14,408 nucleotides of DNA from Treponema sp. GTDB taxonomy: Bacteria > Spirochaetota > Spirochaetia > Treponematales > Breznakiellaceae. A program made the position numbers and the translations under genes. Shown here one piece after another: positions 7,593 to 14,148 of this stretch (positions are counted from its first letter, which is position 1; the number at the start of each line of letters is the position of its first letter). The stretch covers positions 1 through 14,408 of the forward strand of contig JAITAW010000003.1 in NCBI GenBank assembly GCA_031283905.1. Reading direction: 5' to 3'. Under the pieces are notes generated by a model. The model did no database searches. It was not told where the DNA came from and worked only from the letters and a program-made list of their open reading frames with translations.

Positions 7593-7631
7593 GCTTTCCC
7601 AAAACACGCAAAGCGGCAGTTTTGGGAAAGC
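7593..7631. repeat. Inverted repeat A: GCTTTCCCAAAAC / GTTTTGGGAAAGC
   Basis: A perfect 13-bp stem (7593-7605 with 7619-7631) encloses a 13-base loop. The same core recurs in inverted repeat B about 100 bases downstream, so the motif is duplicated rather than chance. It lies in the roughly 370-base gene-free stretch (7397-7768) before the flavodoxin gene. Confidence 0.6.
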
Positions 7632-7693
7632 GGCCTTAGTTTAGAGGGAAAACGTGGGCCGGATTAAATCCGCTCAGACCGCTTTTTCGCAAG

Positions 7694-7738
7694 CTTTTCC
7701 CAAAACCCATCCGAACGTAGTTCGCGTTTTGGGAAAAG
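7694..7738. repeat. Inverted repeat B: CTTTTCCCAAAAC / GTTTTGGGAAAAG
   Basis: A perfect 13-bp outer stem (7694-7706 with 7726-7738) contains a nested CGAAC-GTA-GTTCG stem in its loop. The right arm ends 30 bases before the flavodoxin ATG, next to the AT-rich TATATACAAT that could be a -10. The position suits an operator or a leader hairpin. Confidence 0.6.
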
Positions 7739-7768
7739 TTCTATATACAATGGAATGGAGGTATTTAT

Positions 7769-8197
7769 ATGAAGAAAGTCGCTATTGTCTATTGGAGTGG
7801 AACAGGCAACACGCAGGCTATGGCGGAAGAGGCGGCGAAGTCCGCTCAGGCCGCCGGCGCGGACGCAACGCTTTTTACCGCGTCCGCATTTTCGGCGTCA
7901 CGTCTTGACGAATTTGACGCAATCGGTTTCGGTTGCCCGGCTATGGGCGCGGAAGTGCTGGAAGAAAGCGAATTTGAGCCGCTTTTCGCCGAGTGCGAGC
8001 CGAAACTGAAGGGCAAGAAAATCGCCTTGTTCGGCTCATACGATTGGGGGGACGGCGAATGGATGCGGCTCTGGAACGAGCGGTGCGAAACCGCCGGCGC
8101 GGTGTTAGCCGCCGGGAGCGTCATAGCGAACAACGCGCCGGACGCCGCCGCGCTCGCCTCATGCCGCATTCTTGGCGCGGCGCTTGCGGCGGCGTAG
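7769..8197 (+). CDS. Short-chain flavodoxin
   Basis: Flavodoxins are small FMN electron carriers that replace ferredoxin, often when iron is scarce. The 142-residue product has the FMN-phosphate loop at residues 10-15 (SGTGNT, in VYWSGTGNTQAMAEE). It also has the family segments GFGCPAMGAEVLEESEFEPLF and LFGSYDWGDGEWM, which hold FMN-contacting loops. Length and order match short-chain flavodoxins. GGAGG lies 8 bases upstream of the ATG. It lies between DUF3793 and DUF2325 genes, an arrangement linked with ferrous-iron genes in anaerobes. Two duplicated inverted repeats upstream suggest its own regulation. Confidence 0.93.
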   Translation: MKKVAIVYWSGTGNTQAMAEEAAKSAQAAGADATLFTASAFSASRLDEFDAIGFGCPAMGAEVLEESEFEPLFAECEPKLKGKKIALFGSYDWGDGEWMRLWNERCETAGAVLAAGSVIANNAPDAAALASCRILGAALAAA

Positions 8198-8262
8198 CCA
8201 GCGGCTGCGGCGGCGGTTGTGCCAACGGCTTCGCCGCGCGGCAGAGCGCCGCCGTACCTAAC

Positions 8263-8272
8263 AGGAGGTGAT
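8263..8272 (+). promoter_or_regulatory. Very strong ribosome binding site
   Basis: AGGAGGTGAT matches the full anti-Shine-Dalgarno complement a few bases before the ATG of the DUF2325 gene. It implies high translation of a small protein. Confidence 0.7.
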
Positions 8273-8274
8273 AC

Positions 8275-8580
8275 ATGAACATAGTTATTATTGGCGGGAA
8301 CGACTGCATGGAATGCCGGTATAAAGCTATTTGCAAGGATTATGCGTGCAAAGTAAAGATTTTTACGCAGCCTAAAAAGAATCTGGAGAGTTTGATTGGA
8401 AACCCTGACTTGATTGTTTTGTTCACCCGTCCGGTCGCGCATGAAATGGTCAAAATCGCCAAGAAGAGCGCGGCGCAAAAGGATATCGCGCTGGTACAGT
8501 CCCACTGTGGAAGCGGCAACGCGCTCCAAAATATATTAAGCGCCGCGTCCGGATCGAAAGCTCAAAGGAGAATAGAATGA
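8275..8580 (+). CDS. DUF2325 family small protein
   Basis: The 101-residue product begins MNIVIIGGNDCMECRYKAIC, the typical DUF2325 N-terminus (a Rossmann-like beta strand and glycine loop). The core PDLIVLFTRPVAHEMVKIAK and the end LVQSHCGSGNALQNIL follow. Four N-terminal cysteines (C11, C14, C20, C25) and one in HCGSG could bind metal, but this is inference. The molecular function is unknown. Family members are frequent beside flavodoxin, DUF3793 and Feo genes in anaerobes. Its stop codon overlaps the next start as ATGA, so it is translationally coupled to the first ABC gene. Confidence 0.85.
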   Translation: MNIVIIGGNDCMECRYKAICKDYACKVKIFTQPKKNLESLIGNPDLIVLFTRPVAHEMVKIAKKSAAQKDIALVQSHCGSGNALQNILSAASGSKAQRRIE

Positions 8581-10439
8581 AAAAGCATGTGACATCCGCG
8601 ATGTCCGCCGGCGCGGCGGATGCCGGTACGCCGGTACGCAAGACCGGCATGGCGCGGCTGTGGGAGTTGGCGTTGCGGGAGAAGGCGCTTGTGCTTGGCG
8701 CGTGTACGCTGTCCGTGATCAGCTCGGCGGCGGCCTTTGTCCCGTTTATCGTCGTGTACTATCTTATCCGGGAATTGGCCGCGTATTTCGCGGACCCGGC
8801 GAACCTGAACGCGGCGTACATGACACGGCTTGGCTGGATCGCCTTTGCCGGAGCGGGCGGGGCTATTGTCCTGTACTTCGCCGCGCTGATGTGTTCTCAT
8901 CTCGCGGCGTTCAAGACGCTGTATCTGTTAAAGCTGGATTTTACGCGGCATATCGCCGCGTTGCCGCTCGGCTTTCATACCGAAAACGCAAGCGGCAAGC
9001 TGCGTAAGATGACGGACGAAAATATCGAAAAGCTGGAAGGCTTCATCGCCCACCAGCTTCCCGACATCGCCGGCTCCTTCGCCATGCCGGTCATTACCCT
9101 TGTGATTCTGGCGGTCTTTGACTGGCGGCTGGGGCTTGCAAGCCTTGTTCCCATTCTGTTGAGTTATCTTGTTCAAATAATCGCGTTCGGCGGCAAGTCC
9201 GCGCGGGACTTTATGAACAAATACCAGACCTCGCTTGAGGAGATGAACAACGCCGCCGTGGAGTACGTGCGCGGCATCCCGGTGGTAAAAGCCTTTAACC
9301 AGACGATCTACGGCTTTCGCTCTTTCCACAAAACGATAAAAGCCTACGGCGCGTACTGCCTTGGTTACACGAAAGAATTTGAGACGCCTTTTGAGGTTTT
9401 TATGCTCATTATCAACAACGTATACCTGTTTTTGCTTCCGGTCATTGTTCTGTTGTCCGGCGGGGCGCGGGACTATGGCGAGTTTGCGTTTGCCGCCGTG
9501 TTCTATCTTATCTTTTCGCTTTCGCTGCCCACATCCTTTGTCAAACTGATGTACGTCTCGCAGAACGGGAGGATGATTCTTGACGGCATTGAGCGCGTGG
9601 ACGCAACGCTGGACACGCCGCCTTTGCCCGAAGCCGCCTCGCCTAAAACCTGCTCCACATACTCGATATCCTTTGAGAACGTGAGTTTCAGCTACAAAGG
9701 CGCGGCGGAAGCGGCGCTGAGCAACGTGAGCTTCACCGCGAAGCAGGGCGAAATAACCGCGCTGGTCGGTCCTTCCGGCGGCGGGAAATCAACGCTCGCC
9801 CATCTGATTCTGCGCTTCTACGAGGTTTCCGGCGGCGCGGTTAAAATCGGCGGCGTTGATATACGGGAGATGGCAAGCGAATACCTGATGAGCATCGTCA
9901 GCTTTGTGTTTCAAGACGTATTTCTGTTCAAACAGAGCGTACTGGACAACATCCTGATTGGGAACAAGAACGCGACCCGGCAGGAGGCGGTTGCCGCCGC
10001 CCATGCCGCCCAATGCGGCGAGTTTGTTCAGGCGTTGCCGCAGGGCTACGACACGGTTATAGGCGCAAAGAACGTCAACCTGTCCGGCGGAGAGCGGCAG
10101 CGGCTCGTGATTGCGCGCGCTATTCTGAAGAACGCGCCGATCATCGTGCTTGACGAGGCGACCGCGTTCACCGACCCGGAAAACGAGCGGAAAATACGGC
10201 TGGCTCTTGAGCGTTTGATCAAGGACAAGACCGTTATCATCATCGCGCACCGGCTTCTCACCGTGCGCGGCGCGGGTAAGATCGTGGTCATTGATCAGGG
10301 GCGGGTTGTCGAAGAAGGACGGCATGACGATCTGCTGAGCGCGGGCGGGCGCTACAGCCGTATGTGGGATCGCTACGCCGGAGCGTCAGAGCGGGGCATA
10401 GGCGGGGAGGCTGTTCCAAAGGAAAACGCCCATGTTTGA
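8577..10439 (+). CDS. ABC transporter, fused membrane-ATPase half-transporter (first of pair)
   Basis: The 620-residue product has an exporter-type six-helix membrane domain (about residues 30-330) fused to an ATPase domain. The ATPase has Walker A GPSGGGKS (398-405), Q-loop Q446 (FVFQDVFLF), signature LSGGERQ (502-508), Walker B with catalytic E527 (IIVLDEATAF) and H-loop H558 (IIAHRL). All are intact. The fold resembles type IV exporter-like systems, which also include siderophore importers of the YbtPQ/IrtAB type; the substrate is not readable. The gene overlaps the DUF2325 stop (ATGA) and the next methyltransferase by 8 bases. With the second half-transporter downstream it probably forms a heterodimer in the inner membrane. 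Confidence 0.93.
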   Translation: MKKHVTSAMSAGAADAGTPVRKTGMARLWELALREKALVLGACTLSVISSAAAFVPFIVVYYLIRELAAYFADPANLNAAYMTRLGWIAFAGAGGAIVLYFAALMCSHLAAFKTLYLLKLDFTRHIAALPLGFHTENASGKLRKMTDENIEKLEGFIAHQLPDIAGSFAMPVITLVILAVFDWRLGLASLVPILLSYLVQIIAFGGKSARDFMNKYQTSLEEMNNAAVEYVRGIPVVKAFNQTIYGFRSFHKTIKAYGAYCLGYTKEFETPFEVFMLIINNVYLFLLPVIVLLSGGARDYGEFAFAAVFYLIFSLSLPTSFVKLMYVSQNGRMILDGIERVDATLDTPPLPEAASPKTCSTYSISFENVSFSYKGAAEAALSNVSFTAKQGEITALVGPSGGGKSTLAHLILRFYEVSGGAVKIGGVDIREMASEYLMSIVSFVFQDVFLFKQSVLDNILIGNKNATRQEAVAAAHAAQCGEFVQALPQGYDTVIGAKNVNLSGGERQRLVIARAILKNAPIIVLDEATAFTDPENERKIRLALERLIKDKTVIIIAHRLLTVRGAGKIVVIDQGRVVEEGRHDDLLSAGGRYSRMWDRYAGASERGIGGEAVPKENAHV

Positions 10440-11007
10440 GCGGTTCTTCCAAAACACCGGCAAACCGCACGGGTTGGGCGGCAGGTTTTTCGCGGCGGTC
10501 ATGAACATAGGGCATAGCCGCGCTTCCCGGTGGGGTCCGCGCCATCTGGACATCAAGAGCGGGGACTCCATTCTGGACATTGGGCGCGGGGGCGGCATAA
10601 ATAGAGCGCGGATGCTGAAACGGGCGTATGAGGGGCGGGTCCGCGGTCTTGATTATTCGGATGCCGGCGTGGAAATGACCGCGAGCCTGAACCGGAAAGC
10701 GATTGCCGCGGGCAGGTCCGGGGTACGCTTGGGCGGCGCGCCGGTAATCCCCCGGCCCGGTTTTGCCAACGGCCTTAGAGAGGTCAGGCGGGTACGGAAA
10801 CCGGGAGGACTCTTTTTTATATGCAACGAGATGAACAAACCGGAGCGGGGCGAGACGCCCGGCCAATACTGGATCAAAACACTGGGACTCGCCATGTATG
10901 GACCCGTTGAATTGCGAAAGTATTTGACGGAAGCGGGATTTGCCGGGATACACGGCGCCGCCGAGGGAGCCGGGCGCATGTGCGTCAGCGCCCGCGCGGA
11001 AAAATGA
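10432..11007 (+). CDS. Degenerate class I SAM-dependent methyltransferase
   Basis: The 191-residue product matches small class I methyltransferases: SGDSILDIGRGGG (motif I, residues 43-55), GLDYSDAGVE (motif II area, 72-81), EVRRVRKPGGLFFICNE (117-133). Two features depart from the family. Motif I reads GRGGG where GCGGG is usual, with Arg at 52 encoded by CGC, one transition from TGC. Between residues 98 and 116 the usual GSV-LPF-D-FD-VTAFET-YFWP segment is largely missing, about 18-20 residues short. The frame is intact, so this is an in-frame deletion or strong divergence. The protein may no longer bind SAM normally. It is coupled to both ABC genes, between which it lies. Confidence 0.75.
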   Translation: MFERFFQNTGKPHGLGGRFFAAVMNIGHSRASRWGPRHLDIKSGDSILDIGRGGGINRARMLKRAYEGRVRGLDYSDAGVEMTASLNRKAIAAGRSGVRLGGAPVIPRPGFANGLREVRRVRKPGGLFFICNEMNKPERGETPGQYWIKTLGLAMYGPVELRKYLTEAGFAGIHGAAEGAGRMCVSARAEK

Positions 11008-11018
11008 GGAGGAAAGCT

Positions 11019-12686
11019 ATGACGAGTATAAAGGAATTGCTGGGTTTGTCGGACGAGGGGTACAGGGATTTTAAGCGGGCCGCCGCGGCCGTCGTGCTGT
11101 CCAACCTCGCGCTGCTGTTGCCCTTTGTCGTGATTATACAGGCGATTATCACGCTGCTTGAGCCGCTCTTGGGGGGCGGAACCCTTGACGCGGCGCGGAT
11201 GTGGCGGCTGTTTGGGCTGGGGCTTGCCGCGGCGCTGCTGTACTTTTTCGCGTACCGGAGCGAGTACCGCAAGACCTACACGGTCGCGTACAGCGAGTCG
11301 GAGAAGATACGGATCGAGGTGGCGGAGCATATCAGGCGGCTGCCCTTGAGTTTTTTTAATAACAAGGACCTTTCGGAACTGACAACCAACATGATGACGG
11401 ACTGCACGAATATAGAACACGTGATGAGTCATGTTACGCCGGTTCTTTACGGCGGCGTTATCACCGACGTACTGCTTTGCGCGGCGCTCGCGCTGTACGA
11501 TTGGCGCATGGCGCTGGCGCTGCTCGCCCCCCTGCCCGTCGCGTTTGCCCTTGTGCTGGGTAGCCGGAAATTGCAGACCGCGCTGGGCGAACGGCACGTA
11601 ACGGCGAAGTTGGCCGTATCGGAACAGGTGCAGGAGTACCTTGAGGGGATCAAAGTGGTCAAGGCGTTCGGGCTGTCCGGCGAAAAATCCGCCGCGCTGG
11701 AGGGGGCGCTGCGGACCATGATGAAGGAGGCGTTTAAGGGTGAACTTATAAGCGGCATCTTTATTACGCTGGCGCAGATGTTTTTGCAGGCGGGACTGGG
11801 GCTTGTCGTGCTGACGGGGGTGTTTCTGTTGAGCGGCGGCGGCCTCGGCGTGATTCCCTTTCTTATGTTTATCCTCATCAGCGTGAAAATCTACTCCCCG
11901 CTCATCGTTATTCTGACGCTGCTGCCGGAATTCTTCTATTTCCTCGTATCCACCAAACGTATGCAACGGCTGCGCCGCGAGCCGGTGATGGACGGGGATG
12001 AAATTGAGCTTTCACGCTACGATGTCGAGCTTATAAACGTGAGCTTTGCGTATAATAAAGAAGACGTGATAAAGAAGGTGAGCCTTTCCATCCCGCAGGG
12101 CAAGCTGACCGCGTTTGTTGGCCCTTCGGGGAGCGGGAAGACGACGCTTTCGCGCCTCATAGCGCGGTTTTGGGATGTGAGGGAGGGTGAAATCCGCATC
12201 GGCGGCGTGAATATCCGTACCGTTGACCCGGAGGTTCTGATGCGCTCCATAAGTTTTGTATTTCAAGACGTGGTGCTGTTCAACGACACGGTGATGAACA
12301 ACATTCGCATCGGCAGAAGGGGCGCACGCGATGAGGACGTATACGCCGCGGCGCGTTCCGCCCGCTGCGATGAGTTTATCCGCCGTATGCCCCGGGGTTA
12401 CGACACGGTTATCGGCGAAAACGGCGCCACGCTGTCCGGCGGGGAACGGCAGCGCGTCTCGATTGCCCGCGCCTTTCTCAAAAACGCGCCGCTTGTGCTG
12501 CTGGACGAGCCGACCTCCAGCCTTGACCCTGAAAACGACGCGCTTATTCAGGAAGCCGTCTCGGAGCTGGTGAAGAACCGGACGGTCATTGTGATAGCCC
12601 ATAGTCCGCGCGGCGCGTTTGGCGCGGACAAGATAGTCAGGCTGGACAAGGGGCGGCTTGTTGAAGAAGTCTCCGCGCCCGCGTAA
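11019..12686 (+). CDS. ABC transporter, fused membrane-ATPase half-transporter (second of pair)
   Basis: The 555-residue product has an N-terminal six-helix exporter-type domain (about residues 15-310) and an ATPase domain. The ATPase has Walker A GPSGSGKT (368-375), Q416 (FVFQDVVLF), signature LSGGERQ (from 472), catalytic E497 (LVLLDEPTSSLDPE) and H528 (IVIAHSPRGAF). All ATPase motifs are present, though the usual AHRL is AHSP. GAGGAGG shortly before the ATG at 11019 decides the start; a frame-open ATG at 10980 lies inside the previous gene. It is the likely partner of the half-transporter at 8577. Both ATP sites look catalytic in this pair. Confidence 0.92.
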   Translation: MTSIKELLGLSDEGYRDFKRAAAAVVLSNLALLLPFVVIIQAIITLLEPLLGGGTLDAARMWRLFGLGLAAALLYFFAYRSEYRKTYTVAYSESEKIRIEVAEHIRRLPLSFFNNKDLSELTTNMMTDCTNIEHVMSHVTPVLYGGVITDVLLCAALALYDWRMALALLAPLPVAFALVLGSRKLQTALGERHVTAKLAVSEQVQEYLEGIKVVKAFGLSGEKSAALEGALRTMMKEAFKGELISGIFITLAQMFLQAGLGLVVLTGVFLLSGGGLGVIPFLMFILISVKIYSPLIVILTLLPEFFYFLVSTKRMQRLRREPVMDGDEIELSRYDVELINVSFAYNKEDVIKKVSLSIPQGKLTAFVGPSGSGKTTLSRLIARFWDVREGEIRIGGVNIRTVDPEVLMRSISFVFQDVVLFNDTVMNNIRIGRRGARDEDVYAAARSARCDEFIRRMPRGYDTVIGENGATLSGGERQRVSIARAFLKNAPLVLLDEPTSSLDPENDALIQEAVSELVKNRTVIVIAHSPRGAFGADKIVRLDKGRLVEEVSAPA

Positions 12687-12705
12687 AGAGCTAGCGGAGT
12701 TCGGT

Positions 12706-12831
12706 ATGGGGCGTCAGGCAAAAGCCGCTTTATGGGCGCGCGAGCTGAAAATGACGGCAAGAAAGGCAAGCGGGCGGTATGGCGGCGGCTCCGCGCGGGC
12801 AGGCTTGGTGTCGCCGGCGACACAAGGCTAG
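12706..12831 (+). CDS. Possible 41-residue basic small protein
   Basis: An ATG with GCGGAG 6-7 bases upstream opens a frame of 41 residues (MGRQAKAALWARELKMTARK, then ASGRYGGGSARAGLVSPATQG). It is rich in Lys, Arg and Ala with helix potential in the first half. It starts 19 bases after the second ABC gene. The last codons run into the first palindromic unit of the array at 12801, and its stop TAG uses the first base of palindrome 2. It could be a small gene, a truncated remnant of a gene replaced by the array, or chance. I recognise no family. Confidence 0.3.
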   Translation: MGRQAKAALWARELKMTARKASGRYGGGSARAGLVSPATQG

Positions 12832-13053
12832 TGTCGTCAACGACACAGGCTTAGTGTCGCCGATGATACAGCCCTAATGTCGCCAACGACACAGGCTTAG
12901 TGTCGCAGGCGACACAGGCTTATAGTTGGCGGCAACTTAGGCTTGGAGTTGTAGACAACTTAGGCTTATAGTTGGCGACAACTTAGGGCTAGAGTTGATG
13001 GCAACTTAGGCTTGGAGTTGTAGACAACTTAGGCTTGGAGTTGATGGAATAGG
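12801..13053. repeat. Array of eleven 23-bp units, each with a palindrome, in two arm classes
   Basis: Units begin exactly every 23 bases from 12801 to 13031. Each has a 7-base linker (consensus AGGCTTA/G) and a 16-base palindromic part. Units 1-5 have GTGTCG...CGACAC arms (for example GTGTCGCCGGCGACAC at 12808, a perfect 8-bp palindrome). Units 6-10 have AGTTG...CAACT arms (for example AGTTGTAGACAACT at 12947 and 13016, the two copies being identical across the unit). Unit 11 is eroded on its right arm. No indels separate the units, and 23 is not a multiple of three, so it is not protein-coding. It is not a CRISPR, since linkers are shared and short. It fills the gap between the ABC genes and the LCM-type methyltransferase. 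Confidence 0.95.
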
Positions 13054-13081
13054 GATTTTAACAGAAGGAGCGAGTACTGAT

Positions 13082-13915
13082 ATGGAAAACAAAACCGGGC
13101 TACAAGACCAAACCGTGCAATCCACCATGCTTCTTTCCGTTTACGGGCGCGCCAAAGCGAGCCGCATGTTCCCTGATATTCTGAACGACGGCGAGGCGAT
13201 TCGGATAGTCGACGGCATGGATTACGATTTCACGCGCATTGACAAATCCTACGGCACGGAATACGCAAGCCTCTGCTGTCTGTTCCGCGCCAAACGCCTC
13301 GACGAGCGCTGCCTTGCGTACATACGCGAACATCCTGACGGTACGGTCGTCAATCTCGGTTCCGGGCTTGACACGACTTTTAGCCGCGTGGACAACGGTT
13401 CTGTCCGCCTGTACAACATCGACCTGCCGGATTCCATGTCGTTTCGGCGCCGGTTCATTCCCGCGCCTGAACGCGGCGGCGACATCGCAAAATCGATGTT
13501 CGACTACACATGGCTCGATGATGTTGAAACCGTTGATGGCAGCATCTGTATTATCGCGGGCGGGCTGTTCTATTATTTTGAGGAAACGCAGGTGCGGGAG
13601 CTGATATGCCGCGCGGCGGAACACTTCAAGACAGGCGAAATCGCCTTTGATGCGCAGTCGAAGACGGCCGTTAAGATTTCCAACCGGATGGTCCGCAAAA
13701 CCGGCAACAAAGGTTCCGAAATGCATTTTTATGTAAACGACGTTCAAAAGCTGAAAGACTGGTCGCCGAAAATCCGTAAAGTTGAGAATATTCCGTTTTT
13801 TGGAGATTTGCGGAAAGAAAAGCGTTTCAAGCCGTCCTCAAGGATCCTCATGTGGGGGCTGTATAAGCTGAAAATGGGGTTCCTCGTCAGCGTTCAGTGG
13901 AAGGCCGCGGAGTGA
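13082..13915 (+). CDS. LCM-type (leucine carboxyl methyltransferase family) SAM methyltransferase
   Basis: The 277-residue product follows the LCM/PPM1-type bacterial methyltransferases: N-terminal STMLLSVYGRAKASRMFPDI, a SAM-binding loop NLGSGLDTTFSRVDNG (from residue 91), the acidic strand YNIDLPD, then IIAGGLFYYFEETQVRELI and GEIAFDAQSKTAV. The family motif is usually GLDTR; here it is GLDTT. Such enzymes O-methylate small molecules or carboxylates; the substrate is unknown. GAAGGAG stands 11 bases upstream of the ATG, somewhat far. The palindromic array would form most of its leader if transcription starts upstream. It could serve the same pathway as the ABC pair, by proximity only. Confidence 0.8.
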   Translation: MENKTGLQDQTVQSTMLLSVYGRAKASRMFPDILNDGEAIRIVDGMDYDFTRIDKSYGTEYASLCCLFRAKRLDERCLAYIREHPDGTVVNLGSGLDTTFSRVDNGSVRLYNIDLPDSMSFRRRFIPAPERGGDIAKSMFDYTWLDDVETVDGSICIIAGGLFYYFEETQVRELICRAAEHFKTGEIAFDAQSKTAVKISNRMVRKTGNKGSEMHFYVNDVQKLKDWSPKIRKVENIPFFGDLRKEKRFKPSSRILMWGLYKLKMGFLVSVQWKAAE

Positions 13916-14003
13916 GGGAGGGGTCATGGTTTCCTTTCTTTGGGAGGCGGTTCCCGCAAGGAGTGAGGGTCAATTCCATTCCATACCGCAGTAAGGAGAA
14001 AGC

Positions 14004-14102
14004 ATGAACGCTGTGTATTCATGTTTAATAAAAAAATCCCCGGCGCGGGGGCGCGAACAAGGCAAGCCGCGGGGCCGCGCTTCAGGCGAGCGTGTGGATT
14101 GA
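14004..14102 (+). CDS. Possible 32-residue small ORF
   Basis: AAGGAG lies 5 bases before an ATG that opens 32 codons (MNAVYSCLIKKSPARGREQG, then KPRGRASGERVD). The second half is only a reading of GC-rich structured DNA (the hairpin at 14038 and the CRISPR-repeat-like sequence), so it is probably not a conserved protein. The good ribosome binding site is the only support. Confidence 0.2.
   Translation: MNAVYSCLIKKSPARGREQGKPRGRASGERVD
14029..14050 (-). terminator. Terminator-like hairpin plus T-tract on the minus strand
   Basis: Read on the minus strand, CCCCG-CGC-CGGGG is followed by A and a run of seven T. All genes nearby lie on the plus strand. It may therefore belong to a dispersed repeat or block antisense transcription. 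Confidence 0.35.
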
Positions 14103-14105
14103 AAC
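14074..14105 (+). repeat. Solitary 32-nt sequence resembling a type I-C CRISPR repeat
   Basis: The segment ends in GTGTGGATTGAAAC, and its inner part can form CGCT-loop-AGCG. Type I-C repeats are about 32 nt, have a GC stem and end in GTGGATTGAAAC or -AAT. No second copy occurs within the roughly 300 bases to the window end, and there is no cas gene. It is a look-alike or an orphan remnant, not an array. Confidence 0.3.
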
Positions 14106-14148
14106 AGTGAGCATAATATAGAAGAAATATAAAGGCAGGAGGTTTACA

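Noticed and set aside
7846..8529. A 227-residue minus-strand open frame over flavodoxin and DUF2325
   Set aside because: It is a low-complexity Ala/Ser-rich shadow of two well-supported plus-strand genes.
10653..11966. A 437-residue minus-strand open frame
   Set aside because: It is antisense to the methyltransferase and second ABC gene. It is rich in His, Arg and Gln, has no ribosome site, and is explained by the codon bias of the plus-strand genes.
12801..13053. The palindromic array as a CRISPR array
   Set aside because: The period is only 23 bases, the linkers are conserved and 7 bases long, and the palindromes themselves vary. There are no unique spacers and no cas genes.
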